This document shows positions 11,001 to 23,400 of a DNA stretch of 64,000 bases, piece by piece; positions within the stretch are counted from its first letter, which is position 1, and each line of letters begins with the position of its first letter. This DNA is from Candidatus Polarisedimenticolia bacterium. GTDB taxonomy: Bacteria > Acidobacteriota > Polarisedimenticolia > Gp22-AA2. Made by a program: the position numbers and the translations under genes. The notes below the pieces were generated by a model, which was not told the DNA's origin, searched no databases, and worked only from the letters and a program-made list of their open reading frames with translations. Location: NCBI GenBank assembly GCA_036001465.1, contig DASYUH010000109.1, positions 1 through 64,000 on the forward strand, written 5' to 3'.

Positions 11001-14000
11001 CCGCCTTCAGCACCGCCAGGATCGCCACGACCATCTCCGGCGACCGGTCGAGACAGACGCCGACCATGGTCTCCGGCCCCACTCCGCGGGCGCGCAGGAG
11101 CCGTGCCAGCCGGTCGGCGCGCGCGTTCAGCCTGCCGTAATCCAGGCTCTCGCCCTCGAAGGTCAGGGCCGGGGCATCGGGAGCGAGCACCGCCCGCGCC
11201 TCGAACAGCTCGTGCAGGCAGCGCGTCCCGTCCGTCCCGGCCGCGGGTGAGGAGGCCACGTCTGCGGCGGCGAGCAGGTCCCGCCTCTCCTCGCCGGTCA
11301 GGAGTGGAAGGCTGGAGAGTCGCCGGTCGGGGTCGGCGGCCGCGCCCTCGAGCAGGCTGCCGAAGTGGCCGATCATCCGGTCGATGGTGGCGGCGTCGAA
11401 CAGGTCGGTGCTGTATTCGATCGACCCGGCGAGGCCGTCGTCAGTCTCAGCCACCTGGAGCGTGAGGTCGAACTTGGCCGTTCCGGTGTCGATGTCCAGG
11501 GGCTCCACCGACAGGCCCGGCAGGCGCAGGTCCGGGACCGGCATGTTCTGCATGACGAGGGCGACCTGGAAGAGCGGCTGGCGCGCCGGGTCGCGCGGCA
11601 GGGAGACCATCTCGACCAGCCTCTCGAACGGCAGGTCCTGGTGCGTCTGGGCGCCCAGCACGACCTCGCGCGCGCGGCCCACGAGCTCGCGAAAGGACGG
11701 ATCGCCCGACAGGTCGCCGCGCAGGACGAGGGTGTTGATGAAGTAGCCGATCAGCGGCTCGAGTTCGAGCCGGTTGCGGCCGGCGACCGGCGTGCCGACG
11801 CACAGATCGTCCTGTCCGCTGTAGCGGCACAGGAGAGCCTGGAAGGCCGCCAGCAGCACCGCGAACAGGGTCGTCCCTTCCCGCCGGGCCAGGGCGCCCA
11901 TCGCCTCGGTCAGCCCTCGCGCCACCCGGAGCGGGCGCCAGGCGCCGCGGAAGGTCGCCGCCCTGGGACGCGGCCGGTCGAACGGCAGGTCGAGCGTCGC
12001 GGGCGCGCCCGCCAGGCGGCGCCTCCAGTAGGCGACCTGGGCGTCGATCGCTTCGCCCTGCAGCCGGCGCCGCTCCCACGCGGCGTAGTCGGCGTACTGG
12101 ATCGGCAGGTCCGGCAGCAACACCGGGCGCCCCGCGACGAACCCTTCGTAGAGCGCCTGGAGCTCGCGCAGCAGGACACCGAGCGACCAGCCGTCGCTGA
12201 CGATGTGGTGCAGGGTCAGGAACAGGACGTGGTCCTCGTCGTTCAGGCGCAGGAGCCGGGCGCGGAACAACGGGCCGCGCGCCAGGTCGAAGGACGTGCG
12301 CCCCTCCTCCTCCGCCAGGCGGAGCGCCTCGGCCTCGCGCCGGACGGTCGCCCCCCCGGCCAGGTCAACACGCGACAACACCGACGGTCCCGCGGGCCGG
12401 ATCACCTGCACCGGCTCGCCGTCCACGAGGCGAAAGACGGTCCGCAGGGCCTCGTGCCGATCGACGATCGCCTCGAGGCTGCGCTCCAGGGCGTCCGCGT
12501 CCAGCCGCCCGCGCAGACGCAGCGCCAGAGGGACGTTGTACGCGGCGCTCCCGGGTCGGAGCTGATCGATGAACCACAGCCGCTTCTGGGCGAACGACAC
12601 GGGCAGCGGCGCGTCGCGCGCCGCGAGCTCGATCCGATCCCGGTCGAAGGGCTGCCCGCTTCGCCCCTCCGAGTCGATCCACTCCGCCAGAGCGCCGAGC
12701 GCCGGCGTCTCGAACACCCGAAGCGCCGGAACATCGATCCGAAGGGCCTCCCGCACCCGGGAGACCAGTTGCAGGACCAGCAGCGAGTGGCCGCCCGCCT
12801 CGAAGAAGTCGTCGTGGACTCCGACCCGGTCGCGTCCGAGGACCTCGGTCCAGATCCGCGCCAGCGCCCGCTCCGTGTCGGTGCGGGGCGGGAGGAACGG
12901 CGCCGGCCCGGCGGCGTCTTGGGCGCCGGGGGCCGGCGCCCCCAGGAGGCCGCGCGCCGCTGCCCGACCCGCGTCGCGTCGCGTCGCGTTCCGCGCGTCG
13001 CCGAGGCCGGAAAGAGGGACCTCGGAGAGGCGTCGCGCCGGATCGGCCGCCAGCGCCTCGAGCAAGGCCCTGAAATCGCCGGCCATCCGCTCCACCGTGG
13101 CGCGCTCGAAGATGTCGGTCGCGTATTCCAGGAGCGCCTCCATCCCCTCGCTGTCCTCGGAGACGACGACCGTCAGGTCGAACGGCGTCACTCCGGCCTC
13201 GAAATCGATCAGCTCCGACCTCAGGCCACAGAGGTTCGGCGCCGCCGCCTGGACGTCCTGCAGGACGAACATCGTCTGGAAGAGGGGGTGGAGGGAGGGA
13301 TCGCGCTTCGGCCGCAGCTCTTCGACCAGCTTCTCGAACGGCGCCTCCTGGTGGCCGAGCGCCTCCCCGACCGCGCCCCGGACGCGTCGCACCAGATCGA
13401 GGAGCGTCGGGTCGCCCGAGACATCGCCGCGCACGACGAGGGTGTTGACGAACAGGCCGATGAGCGACTCGGTCTCGAGACGCGTGCGGCCGGCGACCGG
13501 CGTCCCGACGCACAGGTCGTCCTGCCCGCTCCAGCGGTTCAGGAGCGCCAGGAACGCCGCCAGGAGGACCATGAAGGAGGTCGCTCCCTGGGCGCGGGCC
13601 AGGGCCTTCAGTTGCCCGACCAGGCCGGACGGTACGTCGAACGAGACGCGCGCGCCGCCGTAGGTCGGGGCCGGGGGGCGCTGGCGATCGAGGGGCAGGT
13701 CGAGAACGCCCGGCGCGCCCTCGAGGCGCCGCCGCCAGAAATCGACGAGCGCGCGCAACTCCTCGCCCTGGAACCGCCGCCGCTGCCAGTGCGCGAAGTC
13801 GCCGTACTGGATCGGCGGGTCCGGGAGAAGCGACGGTCGACCCTCCGCGAACGCTTCGTAGATCGCGGCCAGCTCCCGGTCGAAGACACCCGCCGACCAT
13901 CCGTCGCCGACGATGTGGTGCTGCGTCTGAATGAAGACGTGCTCGTCTTCGGCGAGTCGCAGGAGAAGGGTCCTCAAGAGGGGGCCGCGCCCCAGATCGA

Positions 14001-14475
14001 AGGGACGGCGGGCTTCCTCGGCGGTGCGGCGCGCGACCTCCGCCTCCCGGCGATCCGCGGGCAGCCCGTCCAGATCCACGACGGGCAGGCGCAGCACCAG
14101 GGACGGCGCGACGACCTGGACCGGACCCTCCGCGGCTTCGGCGAACGTCGTCCGCAGGATTTCGTGGCGTCTGACGATCTCGTTCAGGCTGCGCTCGAGA
14201 GCCTCGACGACGAGGCGGCCGCGCAGGCGCAGGGCGCGGGCCATGTGATAGACCGGCGCGCCCGGGCTCAGGCGATCGAGGAACCACTGGCGCTGTTGCG
14301 CGAAGGAGAGCGGCGCCGGCCGGTCCGCTGGCCGCCTGGGGATGGACGCGAGCGCCGTCCGGCGCGCGGACTTCTCCCGCAGCGTCCGCACCAGGGCCGC
14401 CCGTTGCTCGGCGGACAGATCCTTCAGGCGATCTTGCGGCTCAGGAGTTCTCGACATGCTCCGTCCATCGGGCAT
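2017..14475 (-). CDS. Second NRPS: C-T / C-A(Thr)-T / C*-A-T / C-A-T-TE
   Basis: The product has 4152 residues. Approximate domains: C 54-480 (HHIVGDG 186-192); a short linker and T 531-600 (Ser564) with no A domain; C 625-1055 (HHIVSDG 756); A 1085-1600; T (Ser1654); C* 1720-2140, where the catalytic motif reads SEPFFDG (1853-1859) instead of HHxxxDG; A 2175-2665; T (Ser2714); C 2775-3205 (HHIVSDG 2906); A 3235-3745; T (Ser3808); thioesterase 3865-4120 with GWSFG (Ser3938), Asp3965 and His4101. Residues lining the A-domain pockets read DFWNIGMVHK (the known Thr code), DSLNSALVYK (partly like Ala codes) and DSALIAEVWK (not assigned). The first 50 residues include a helical [16 protein letters not shown] that may dock to the partner protein. 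The gene overlaps the stop of the first NRPS; ATG 14457 is an equally good start. The last 25 residues are low-complexity and antisense to mbtH. Confidence 0.95.
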   Translation of the reverse strand: MPDGRSMSRTPEPQDRLKDLSAEQRAALVRTLREKSARRTALASIPRRPADRPAPLSFAQQRQWFLDRLSPGAPVYHMARALRLRGRLVVEALERSLNEIVRRHEILRTTFAEAAEGPVQVVAPSLVLRLPVVDLDGLPADRREAEVARRTAEEARRPFDLGRGPLLRTLLLRLAEDEHVFIQTQHHIVGDGWSAGVFDRELAAIYEAFAEGRPSLLPDPPIQYGDFAHWQRRRFQGEELRALVDFWRRRLEGAPGVLDLPLDRQRPPAPTYGGARVSFDVPSGLVGQLKALARAQGATSFMVLLAAFLALLNRWSGQDDLCVGTPVAGRTRLETESLIGLFVNTLVVRGDVSGDPTLLDLVRRVRGAVGEALGHQEAPFEKLVEELRPKRDPSLHPLFQTMFVLQDVQAAAPNLCGLRSELIDFEAGVTPFDLTVVVSEDSEGMEALLEYATDIFERATVERMAGDFRALLEALAADPARRLSEVPLSGLGDARNATRRDAGRAAARGLLGAPAPGAQDAAGPAPFLPPRTDTERALARIWTEVLGRDRVGVHDDFFEAGGHSLLVLQLVSRVREALRIDVPALRVFETPALGALAEWIDSEGRSGQPFDRDRIELAARDAPLPVSFAQKRLWFIDQLRPGSAAYNVPLALRLRGRLDADALERSLEAIVDRHEALRTVFRLVDGEPVQVIRPAGPSVLSRVDLAGGATVRREAEALRLAEEEGRTSFDLARGPLFRARLLRLNDEDHVLFLTLHHIVSDGWSLGVLLRELQALYEGFVAGRPVLLPDLPIQYADYAAWERRRLQGEAIDAQVAYWRRRLAGAPATLDLPFDRPRPRAATFRGAWRPLRVARGLTEAMGALARREGTTLFAVLLAAFQALLCRYSGQDDLCVGTPVAGRNRLELEPLIGYFINTLVLRGDLSGDPSFRELVGRAREVVLGAQTHQDLPFERLVEMVSLPRDPARQPLFQVALVMQNMPVPDLRLPGLSVEPLDIDTGTAKFDLTLQVAETDDGLAGSIEYSTDLFDAATIDRMIGHFGSLLEGAAADPDRRLSSLPLLTGEERRDLLAAADVASSPAAGTDGTRCLHELFEARAVLAPDAPALTFEGESLDYGRLNARADRLARLLRARGVGPETMVGVCLDRSPEMVVAILAVLKAGGAYVPLDPTYPRDRLAFILDDTRARVVLTRGRLRDALPPPGAGQGVSTIEVETIDVDAAGAGLEEESAEPLAKGALPDHPAYVIYTSGSTGRPKGVVVTHRNVARLFEATRAWFEFGPLDVWTLFHSYAFDFSVWEMWGALLHGGRLVVVPFLVSRSPEAFLRLLREERVTVLNQTPSAFRLLMHADAAASTSPAAPDLALRLVIFGGEALEPAALRPWFERHGDRRPHLVNMYGITETTVHVTCRPLSAADLERPSSPIGRPIPDLSLHVLDQRMEPAPYGVPGEIYVGGEGLARGYLGRPELTAERFVPDPFAGGPLARSLPGARLYLTGDLGRRRADGEIEYLGRVDDQVKIRGFRIEPGEIEATLSRCPGVRQAVVVARRESSGERRLVAYVVPAAEAPGLDALRVFLMERLPDYMIPGTFLYLESLPLTPSGKIDRRALPAPERARPDLEDRYVAPRTPEEKHLAEVWCEVLGLDRVGIDDNFFALGGDSIRSIQVRVKAGERGLDLSLQQIFDHQTIRGLASDLARALPEARAGGRPGPFELVPPEDRRRLPADVEDAYPLSKLQEGFVFHSEYSPDYIIYVSSVEIRAPFLGDRLATAVRRMVARHPILRTSFDLTGFSEPLQLVHREAAIPIALEDLSRLSPSERDRALVAWVEEEMRRRFDWGRAPLVRLHVHLLGEERFQLTLSEPFFDGWSVATFLTELLEIYSALIEVQAPPPGPPLRSSYRDFVALEREALRSSAVREFWAGIVADATATRLPRREGARRDPGALPVCRVDVPLTQETSAALQRLAWSAGVPLKSVLLAAHMKVVSLLSGRRDVVTGLIANGRPEEPDGEKVLGIFLNTLPFRLRLPGGTWVDLARRAFEAEREMLPYRRFPMVELQRLSGGQFLSDAAFNYTNFHIYRRLDRQGSVDLWGGYGFEQTYFALTAQFNLDESSATVSVALDYRSADLAREQVEEIADHYARVLAAMAQDPAARHERLDALTEDERRRVLVEWNDTRRDWPLDRRVHDPFEAQVARTPEAIAVVDGTVRLTYLELNRRANQVAHRLRRLGIAPEALVAVCLPRTQDLIVALLGILKAGGAYVPLDPAYPRQRLAFMLEDTRAPVLVTLEDLLGAFPPHAARVLCLDRDRAALECEPGENPPGGALPGNLAYVIYTSGSTGRPKGAAIEHQSTVSLLHWARETLTDEDRSGVLASSSVCFDSSVLEIFGPLSWGGKLILAENALSLPALPARDEVRLVNTVPSAFAELLRLGGVPDSVRTVSLAGEALPGALVRRIHEQATIERVINLYGLSEATVYSTIARLRRGEETGATPIGRPVSNTRIYILDEDGNPVPPWVPGEIVVGGVGPGRGYLDRPDLTAERFVPDPFAGEPGARMYRTGDLGRFRSDGTIYFLGRIDQQVKIRGFRIEPGEIEAVLSAHPKIAEAVVQVREEADGDRRLVAYVVPKVGPASLSLRELRRDLAGKLPEHMLPAAFVPLEALPRTPNGKLDRKALPAPGPSRLRAEGTYVAPVTPDEKKLARLWARVLGVEAVGLNDNFFEAGGHSLLATQLVSRLRAAFRVELPLRALFEAPTVAGMVQAIERLRSAGGGRRAPALRRRPRGGALPLSFAQQRLWFLDRLEPGCAFYNLPAAMRLRGPLDIGALRRALNEIVRRHEALRTTFRTVQGEPEQVIVPALEPELPVESLEGLPAAEREVEARRRATIEARALFDLKRGPLARASLLRLAAQDHVLLLTTHHIVSDGWSMNVFLRELAQIYGAFRDGRPSPLSDPDIQYADFAAWQRDWLRGDVLRGQIEYWKKRLAGAPTVLDLPADRPRPPAQTYRGARHPFALPKDLSDALRDVGRRQGTTLFMTLLAGFQALLFRYTGQEQMLIGSPSAGRDRAETEGLIGFFVNTLVLRGDLSGDPSFARLLARTREDALGAYAHQDLPFEKLVESVQPDRDLTRAPLFQVMFALQPPAEDVPDLPGLTMQYMEVDPGTSQFDLTLSLSEDVAGLAGAFEYSTDLFDEERIARMARHLETLLRAAADDPARRVSALPLLAPAERRTILVDWSGAAEESPRGERTVLDRFEAQAARSPGTPAVVRGDARLTYADLDRRADRLARDLRALGIGPGTPVAVCLERSPDFLVAILGIMKAGGAYVPLDPSYPREWLDFTLQDIGSPLLLTHGRLQSSLHLRAPRVVCLDGGEGTAGEDDVRAGAPFAEAADAGAGPAGRRPGPHDPAYVIYTSGSTGRPKGVLVTHANLEHSTAARLRFYRDPVTGFILLPSFAFDSSVAGIFWTLSSGGTLVLPPQDFHEDPRLLLEWIARQRPSHWLSVPSLYAYVLAQARPEDLAPLRTVIVAGETCPPDLVERHRELAPGAALFNEYGPTEGTVWSTVHECGASLTGAGSAPPRVPIGRPIPGTRVYLLDRNLDPVPAGVAGELYIGGEGVAAGYLRRPDLSAAVFVPDPFGGEPGARLYRTGDAARFLPDGNLEFLGRSDDQVKLRGYRIEPGEIEAVLAQHMYVQTSAVVVQEPVPGDRRLVAFVVPEPGEVVLAGDLRSFLKQKLPPHMVPSAIVALESLPLTANGKIDRRALQARPIGVEATAPAAVARPAGRASAPAPPRDDVERRLAAIWEEVLSVRPVGVDESFFDLGGHSMLTVRLMARVESEFGRSLPLSILFRGGTIANLADALRSETAPAARPPLVALAAGGSKLPFYCVHPIGGTVLCYGALAARLGADRPFFALEAPGLRVDTNPQSTVEALAERYLAALREQRPRGPYALGGWSFGGVVAYEMACRLAAQREPVALLALIDSHAPGSLPASASPVDGATLVAMLARELGGVSGGLESPAPGDDSRLPESDGRLDRILERAKAQGLLPPEIGLEEVRRLVEVLRANLRALRGYLPGSYPGRATLFRAAQAQRTGPDPAYGWRALALGGVDVLEVPGDHYSMVREPHVQVLAERLRARLQDAASAAIRPAPSPAPSSRADSSASCPSTLP

Positions 14476-17400
14476 CGGGAGGTCCGGGCGTCGCCCGCGT
14501 CTCGCCCCGGGCCCCGTCCATCAACCCGAGCACGGCGTCCAGCTCGCTGGGACCGGCCGTACGCAGGTACGCCTCCTCGACCTTCCGGGCCAGGCCGCGG
14601 ATCGTCGGGTCGTCCAGGAAGTCTTTCAGCGACACTTCCGCTCCGAGGTGCGCGCGCACCCTCGATACGAGAAGCGTGGCGAGAAGCGACTGGCCACCGG
14701 CCTCGAAGAAGTTGTCCTCGACGCCCGGACTGTCCACGCCGAGCAGGCCGCCCCACAGGCGGGCCAGGTCCTGCTCAATTAGCGTGCGCGGCGGCACGCG
14801 GGCAGATTCGGAATCGGAGGCGGCGCTCTCGGGCGCCGGGAGCGCCCCGCGATCGACCTTGCCGTTGGGCGTGACCGGCAGCGCCTGAAGCGCCACGAAG
14901 ACCGACGGCACCATGTAGTCCGGGAGCGACGCCTTCAGGAAGGCGCGCAGCGCCGCCGGCGCCGCGTCCTCCGCGTTCCGCGGCACGACGTAGGCCACCA
15001 GCCGGCGCTGTTCCGGACCGTCCTGGCGCGCCACGACCACCGCCTCGCGCACCGTCGGGTGGGCCAGCAGCGCGGACTCGATCTCTCCCGGCTCGATCCG
15101 GAAGCCGCGGATCTTCACCTGGTCGTCCAGCCGCCCCAGGTAGTCCAGGTCGCCGTCCTCGCGCCAGCGCGCCAGATCGCCCGACCGGTACAGGCGACCG
15201 CCCGAGGTGCCGCCGAAGGGGTCGGGGACGAAGCGCTCCGCGGTAAGGTCGGGTCGCCCCAGGTAGCCGCGCGCCAGCCCGGCTCCGCCGATGCAGATCT
15301 CCCCGGGCACGCCGACCGGCACGGGCCGCATCGCGGCGTCGAGGAGGTGCACGCGCGCGCTCTCGATCGGCCGGCCGATCGGGCTGCGCGGGCGGCCCTG
15401 CATGTCCTCCGGGCGCAGCCGTCGCCAGGTGACGAACATGGTCGTCTCGGTGGGTCCGTAGAGGTTGAACAGCAGGGGGCGGTCCGGGTGGCGAGCGACC
15501 CACGGCTTCAGGTCATCCGGGTTCAGCGCCTCCCCGCCAAAATTCGCCAGGCGCAGGGAGAGGCCGCCCGCGCCCTCCTCCTCCACCCGCATCAGCGATC
15601 GGAAGCCCGACGGCGTCTGGTTCAGCACGGTGACCCGCTCGCGGCGCAGGAGGTCCAGGAACTCCTCGGGGGAACGGCTGACCAGGTACGGCACGATCAC
15701 GAGTCGCCCCCCGTGCGCGAGCGCGCCCCACATCTCCCACACCGACAGGTCGAAGGCCGAGGAGTGGAACAGTGTCCAGACGTCGCGCTCGTCGAGGCTC
15801 AGCCGCGCGGCCGCCGCCGCGAACAGGCTCGTGGCGTTCGCGTGCGTGACCACCACCCCCTTCGGGCGGCCGGTCGAGCCGCTGGTGTAGATGACGTAGG
15901 CCGGGCTGTCGGGGTCCGCCTCGGGTGGCGGGTTCGCGTCGTCGGCGCACGCGGGCGCCGCTCCGCTCCGGCCGGCCGGAGCCGCGGGGGGGGTAGCGCC
16001 CTCCGCCTCGAGCAGGACGACGCCGCCGGCATGCGCCGGCAGTCTGTCGAGGATTCCCTGCCGGGCGACCAGAGCCACCACGCCCGCGTCCTGAAGCATG
16101 AACGAGAGCCGGTCGTTCGGGTAGGCCGGGTCGAGCGGCACGTAGGCGGCCCCCGCCTTGAGAATCGCCAGGATGGCCTCGATCATCTCGATCGAGCGCT
16201 CCAGGCAGACGGCCACGCGCGTCTCGGCCCCGGCGCCGCGCTCCCGCAGGCGCCGCGCCAGGCGGTTCGCCGTCCGGTTCAGCTCGCCGTAGGTGACCGC
16301 CTCTCCGTCGCAGACGACGGCGATGGCCTCGGGACGGCGCGCCGCCTGGGCCTCGAACAGCTCGTGCAGGCAGCGGCCGGACGGCGCCGCGAGCCCCGGG
16401 TTGCGCTCCTTAAGCCAGGAGCGCTCGGAGGCGGCGAGCATCGGCACGTCGGCCAGTCGTCGCTGCGGGTCGGCCGCGATCCCCTCCAGGATCGTCCGGA
16501 GGTGCCCGAGCATGCGCCGGATCACCGGCGCCTGGAAGCGCCGGGCGTCGTAGTTGATCTGGATCGACAACTCGGGCCCCGGAGGGACGACGACGTTGAG
16601 CGGGTAATGCGTCCACTCGACGGCCCGCAGGTCGCGGACTTCCAGATCTCCAAAGCGCTCCAGAAGCTTCGCGTCGAGGGGGTAGTTCTCGAACGCGAAG
16701 ACGCTCTCGAACAGCGGCGTGCCGTGCGCCAGGCCGCTCCACTTCTGGGTCAGCGTCAGCGGCGTGTATTCGTACTGGCGCATCTCCACCTGTTCCTCCT
16801 GCAGTCCCTTCAGCCAGGAGACGACCGGCTCGCGCTCGCGGAGCCGCGCCCGGACGGGAAGCGTATTCAGCATCAGCCCGACCATCGTCTCCGCGCCCCG
16901 GAGGTCGGCCGGCCGGCCCGACACGACGCCGCCGAAGAGCACGTCGCTCTGGCCGCTGTATCGGCCCAGGAGAATGGCCCACGCCCCCTGCAGGACCGTG
17001 TTGAGCGTCAACTGCTGCCGGCGCGCCAGGCCTTGGAGCCGCGCGACGACGGCGCGCGGCAGGCGGATCCGCTCCAGCCGGTAGTCGTCCGGCTGGGCGG
17101 GCCCTCCGGCCGGGCGATCCACGACCAGAGGCGTCGGCGAGCCGAGCCCCGCGAGCGCCCGCTTCCAGTACGCCTCGGCGGCGGCGAGGTCCTGCCGCAG
17201 GAGCCACGCGACGTAGTCGCGGAACGGGACCGGCTCGTCGAGCGCGGGCGCCTCGCCGCGGCGGAACGCCTCGTAGAGCGAGGCCACCTCCTTCAGGAGG
17301 ACCGGCAGCGACCAGCCGTCCAGCAGGACATGGTGGTGGCTCCAGACGAACCGGTGGACGTCATCCGCGAGACGCATGATCGCCAGGCGCTGCTGGGGCG

Positions 17401-20400
17401 GGCGCGACAGGTCGTAGCCACGCCGCATGTCGTCGTCGAGGAACCCCTTTAGCTCGCGCTCCTGCTCCTCGGGTTCGAGGCCGCGCCAGTCGCGTCTCTC
17501 CCACGACAGGCGGAGGCTCCGCTGCACCACCTGCAGCGGCTTCTCGACGCCGCTCCAGACGAAGGCGGTGCGCAGGATCGGGTGGCGCTCGATGGCGCGC
17601 CGCCAGGCGCGCTCGAAAGCCTCCTCGTCGAGGGGACCGTGGAACCTCCAGGACAGGTGCTCGACGTAGACTCCCGAGCCCGGCGCGGACAGCGTGTGGT
17701 AGAGCATCCCCTCCTGCATCGGCGTGAGCGGATAGACGTCCTCGATGCGGGCATGGTCGCGGGCCAGCCGATCGAGGGTCGCCTGGTCGAGAGGGGCCAG
17801 GGGAAAGTCGGACGGCGTATAGGCCGCGGCCCCGGGCCGGCTGCCGAGGGCGATGAGCGAGCGCAGCGCCCTCTCGAACCGTCGCGCCAGAGCCTCGATC
17901 GTGGCGCGGGCATGCAGCGCCTCGCTGTACTTCCAGCTGAGCCGCAGTCGGCCGGAGGCCACGTAGCCGCCGATCTCCAGGAGGTGGGTGCGGCGGCCGC
18001 GCGGACTCACCACCGGCCCCGTGGACTCGGAAGCGAAGCGGAACGGCGCCGAGGCGGGCACCGTCGCGTCGAACTGGCCGAGATAGTTGAAGCTGATCTC
18101 GGCCTGCGGCAGAGCCGCGAGCCTGCGGGCGATCTCCCGATCCCCCCTCAGGTAGCGCAGCAGGCCGTACCCGATGCCGCGCGCCGGCATGGCCCGGAGC
18201 TGCTCCTTGATCGACTTGAGCGCCTCCTCCGGCCCGGGCACCTCCTCGAGGGTGAGCAGGACCGGCTTGATCGTCGTGAACCAGCCGACCGTGCGCGACA
18301 GATCGACGTCGTCGAGGACTTCCTCGCGGCCGTGCCCTTCCAGATCGATCAGCGCGGAGCGTTCCCCCGTCCATCCGGTCACCGCCTGGGCGAGCGCCGT
18401 GAGCAGGACGTCGTTGATCTCGGTGCGGCAGGCGGCCGGCACGTCCTGCAGGAGGGCGCGCGTTTCCTCTTCCGTGAAGACGCTCGTCGCCACGCGCGCC
18501 GTCTCCTCGAGATTCTCCTCCCCGGGGTGATCGACCGGGATCCGCCCGACCCGCCGCCGCGCCTCGGCCAGCCAGAAATCGATCTCGGGATCCGCGGGGG
18601 CCGTCCGCGCGTGCTCCGCCAGGCGCTCGGCCCAGAGGCGGTACGACGTCGTCTTGGCCGGCAGGTCGATCGTGTCGCCTCGCTCGAGCTGCCGGTAGAC
18701 GGTGTTCAGATCCTCGAGGAGGATGCGCCACGACACGCCGTCCACCACGAGGTGGTGGATGACGACCAGCAGGCGCGCCGGGAGGTCCGATCCGAGATCG
18801 AAGAGCGCCGCTCGCACGAGCGGGCCCTCGGCGAGGTCCAGGCTCCGCTGCAGCTCGGCGGCCTTCGCCTCCAGCGCCGCGATCCGCTCCCCGGCGGGCA
18901 GGGCCGAGAGATCGATGCGGCGGAACGGGACCGGCCCGCCCGGGGCGGCGCCGATCTGCCGCCACTCGGATCCGACCTCGCGGTAGCGCATGCGCAGCGC
19001 GTCGTGGTGCGCCAGGAGGACGCCTAAGGCCCGCTCGAGCTTCGCCTCGTCGAGAGCCTGTCGGGCTTCCAGCAGGACGGCCTGGTTGAAGTGATGCGGG
19101 TCGGCGAAGTCGTGCTCGAAGAACCAGCGCTGGATCGGTGTTGTGGGCGCCTCGCCCGTCACCGCGCCCTGCTCGGCCGAGGCCGCGACGCGCGCGTCGG
19201 CGACCGCCGCCAGCTCGGCCACCGTCTGGTGCTGGAAGATCTGCTTGCTCGTGAGACGCAGGCCGGCCTGGTTGGCGCGCGCCACGATCTGGATGCTGAG
19301 GATCGAGTCGCCGCCGAGATCGAAGAAGTTGTCGTGGATGCCGACGCTCTCGCGACCGAAGACCTGGGACCAGATCCGCGCCAGGGTGTGCTCCGCCGGT
19401 GTGCGTGGCTCCGCGCGCCCTCCTTCGAGATCGCGCCGGCCGGCGTCGGGCGCCGGGAGCGCCTTCCTGTCGATCTTTCCCGACGGTGTGCGCGGCAGCC
19501 GCTCGAGCGCCACGAACGCCGAGGGGAGCATGTGCTCCGGCAGGCGCTCCTTCAGGTAGGCGCGCAGATCGGGGGCGGACGGCGGCGGACCGGCGCCGGG
19601 CCTGCCGACGGTGTACGCGACGAGGCGCGTCTCGCCCGGGGCGTCCTCGCGCGCGGCGACGACCGACTCCTCGACCGCCGGGTGCCGTTCGAGGGCGCGC
19701 TCGATCTCGCCCGGCTCGATCCGGTAGCCGCGCACCTTCACCTGGTCGTCCAGCCGGCCGAGGAACTCCAGGTTGCCGTCGAGGAGCCAGCGGACGCGGT
19801 CGCCCGTCCGGTAGAGTCGCGCGCCGGGGGCGCCTGTGAACGGGTCGGGGACGAAGCGCTCCGCGGTGAGGTCGGGTCGGCCCACGTACCCGCGCGCCAC
19901 GCCTTCCCCGCCCACGTGCAGATCGCCGGGCACGCCGACCGGCACGGGGTTCAGGTGGCCGTCGAGGACGTAGACGCGGACGTTGGCGATCGGCCGCCCG
20001 ATCGGCACCAGCCGCGCCGCCCCGGAGGCGGGCCCGCCGGGCGCTTCGTACACGGTGGTCGTGACCGTCGCCTCCGTCGGGCCGTAGGCGTTGAACAGCG
20101 CCGGACGAACGTCCGTGATCTCGTTCCACGCCGCCAGTCGATCGGAGAACGTCTTCTCGCTGCCGATGACGACGCACCGGAGGCAGGCCGGAAGCGGCCG
20201 CTCGTCCCTCCCCAGCTCGGCGACCCAGGCGTGCCAGTAGGAGGATGGCAGGTTGACCACCGTGACGCCCTCGTTCTCCAGGAAGCGGTGGAACTCGGGG
20301 ACCGACACGAAGACCGGGTCCGGCCGCAGGACGAGCGTCGCGCCCCGCAGCAGCGTCGGGAAGATCTCCTCGGCGGCGACGTCGAAGTTGAGCGACGCGA

Positions 20401-23400
20401 ACTGCAGGACCCGGTCGTCCGGCCGCAGAGCGTAGCGGCGCGCCATCTCGACGCTGTGGTTGACGAGAGCGCGGTGCGGCACCAGGACGCCCTTCGGTGC
20501 GCCGGTCGAGCCGGAGGTGTAGATCACGTAGGCCAGGTTCTGCGGCGCGGCGGCGCGGACGTCGCCCGCCGCCTCCCCCGGGGCCGCGCCCTCGACCGAC
20601 GCCTCGTCGAGGCACACGACGCGCGTGCCGTCCGCCCGCAGGCGGGCGAGGAGCCGCCGCTGCGTCAGCACCACTCCCGCCCTGGTCTCCTCCAGGATGT
20701 GGGCACACCGGTCCGCCGGGTAGGCGGGGTCGAGGGGCACGTAAGCCCCGCCCGCCTTCAGGACCCCGAGCAGGCCGACGACCATTTCGATGGAGCGCTC
20801 GACGCACAGGACCACCGGCGATTCCGGCCCGACGCCCAGACGGCGCAGGCGCCGGGACAGGGTCGTGGCGCGACGGTCCAGGTCGGCGTAGGTCAGCCGG
20901 TCGGGTCCGAAGCAGACCGCGATCGCCTCCGGCGCGCGCGCCGCCTGGTCCTCGAAGAGCTCGTGGATGCAGCGCTCGTGTGGGAACTCGGCCCGCGGGC
21001 CGCTCCAGTCGACGAGCACCTGCCGGCGCTCCTCCTGCGGAAGAACCGGCAGTCGCGACAGCCGGCCGTCGGGATCGGCGACGACCCCTTCCAGGAGCGT
21101 CTCCAGATGCCGGAGCATCCGGCGCGCGGTCGCGGCGTCGAACAGGTCGGTGCTGTACTCCAGGGCGCACGCCAAGCCCGGACCGCCGTCATCCACCTCG
21201 AGCGTCAGGTCGAACTTGGAGATGCCGTCGTCGATATCCACGAACTCCGCGGTCAGCCCCTCGAGGTCGAGCCGCGACGCCGCGGCGTGCGCCACCATCA
21301 CCTGGAACAGCGCCGTGCGGCTGAGGTCGCGCGGCGGATGCAGATCCTCCACCAGCCTCTCGAACGGCAGGTCCTGGTGCGCGTACGCCGCCAGGGCGAC
21401 GCCACGCACGCGTCTCAGCGCCTCGCGGAAGGTCGGATCGCCCGACAGATCGGACCGCAGGACGAGCGTGTTGACGAAGAAGCCGATCAGGCCCTCGATC
21501 TCCAGGCGGTTGCGGTTGGCGATCGGCGTGCCGACCACGATGTCGTCCTGCCCCGTGTACCGCTGCAACAGGACCTTGAACGCCGCCAGGACCGTCATGA
21601 ACGGGGTGGCCGCCTCCGCGCGGCCCAGGGAGCGCAGCGCCTCCGACAGCCGGTGGGACAGCTCGACCATGTGCCGCGCGCCCCGGTGACTGCGGACGGA
21701 CGCCCGCGGCCGATCGGTCGGCAGATCGAGGGCGGCCGGAGCGCCCGCGAGCGCCCGCCTCCAGTAGGCGAGCTGCGTGTCGAGCGTCTCGCCGCGGAGC
21801 CAGTCGCGCTGCCAGGCCGCGAAATCGGCGTACTGGATCGGCAGGGGCGATAGGGGCGAGGGCCGCCCCTCCACGAACGCCGGGTACAGGGCCTCGAGCT
21901 CCCTGTAGGAGACGCCCTCCGACCAGCCGTCGGTGACGATGTGATGGAACGTGAGGAGAAGGACGTGGTCCCGCGCGTCGAGGCGGAGCAACCGGGCCCG
22001 CGCCAGCGGTCCCCGCGCCAGGTCGAACGGCGCCTGCGCCTCCTCCCGCGCCCTGCGAAGGGCCGCCGGCCAGCGCTCGGGGTCGGGCCGATCCGAGAGG
22101 TCCTCGACGGGCAGCGGCAAACGCAGATCGGGAGTCACGACGGCGAGCGGTTTGCCGTCCACGGCCGGAAACGCGGTCCGCAGCACCTCGTGGCGGCGGA
22201 CGATCTCGTTCAGGCTCTTCTCGAGCGCCCCGGCGTCGAGCGCTCCGCGCAGGCGCAGCGTGCAGGGGGTGTTGTAGAACGGCTTGCCGGGCTCGAGCTG
22301 ATCCAGAAACCACAGCCGCCGCTGAGCGAAGGAGAGCGGGCGCTCCCGATCCGGAGGGACGGACCGGGGGGCCGACTCCGGGCGTCTCCCTTCGCGGCGC
22401 GCCGCGGCGACACGCTCGGCCAGGCCCGCCACAGTCGGCGCCTCGAACAGGGCGCGCAGAGGCAGCTCGACCCCGAACAGGTCGCGCACCCGGGAGATCA
22501 CCTGGGTCGCCACGAGCGAATGTCCTCCCAGATCGAAGAAGCCGTCCTGGACGCCGACCCGATCCAGGCCGAGGAGCCGCGACCAGAGCTCGGCGAGTCG
22601 CCTCTCGTCCTCGCCGCGCGGGGCGACGAAGGGCACGGCCAGATCCGGCCTTCCCGCGCCAGGCGCCGGCAGTCGCCGCCGGTCGACCTTGCCGCTGGAT
22701 GTCCGCGGGAGTTCGTCGAGGAAGACGAACGCCGACGGCACCATGTGGTCGGGGAGCCACTCCTTCAGATGGTCGCGCAGGAGGCCGACGGGGAGAGGCG
22801 GCGTCTTGACGCCGTCCTCCTTCCGCAGCGTCATGTACGCCGCCAGGATGGCGTCTCCCCGCGAATCGGGACGCGCGACGACGACGCTCTCGCGGACCGC
22901 CGGATGCCGGTTCAGGAGCGTCTCGATCTCCCCCGGCTCGATCCGGTAGCCGCGCACCTTCACCTGCTCGTCCATTCGTCCGAGGAACTCCAGGCTCCCG
23001 TCTGGAAGCCACCGCGCCCGGTCGCCGGTCGCGTACAGGCGCGCGCCCGGCTCGCCGGAGAACGGATCCGGCAGGAAGCGGCCGGCCGTCAGGTCCGGGC
23101 GGCCCAGGTAGCCGTGCGCCAGCCCGGCGCCCGCGACGCACAGCTCGCCCGCGGCTCCGACCGGCAGCGGCTGCAGTCGCCGGTCCAGGACGTAGGCGCG
23201 GACGTTGTCGATCGGCCGCCCGATCGGGACCGTCCGGCCGCCACGCTCGCAGATCCAGAAAGTGCTGTCGATGCACGCCTCGGTCGGCCCGTACAGGTTG
23301 ACGAGCTCCGCGCCCAGACGTTCGAAGCAGCGCTCCACGAGATCGGGCCTCAGCGCCTCGCCGCCGCAGAAGACGCGGCGCAGGGAGCGGCATCCTTCGA

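Noticed and set aside
12910-12960. GCGCCGG...CCGGCGCC inverted repeat inside the second NRPS gene
   Set aside because: It lies in the coding linker of the A-less unit and is explained by Gly/Ala/Pro codons in GC-rich DNA.
7435-14874. Very long plus-strand open frames (over 1100 residues each) across the NRPS genes
   Set aside because: They are antisense shadows of GC-rich codons: Arg/Gln/Asp-rich, without domains, while the minus-strand frame encodes continuous NRPS domains.
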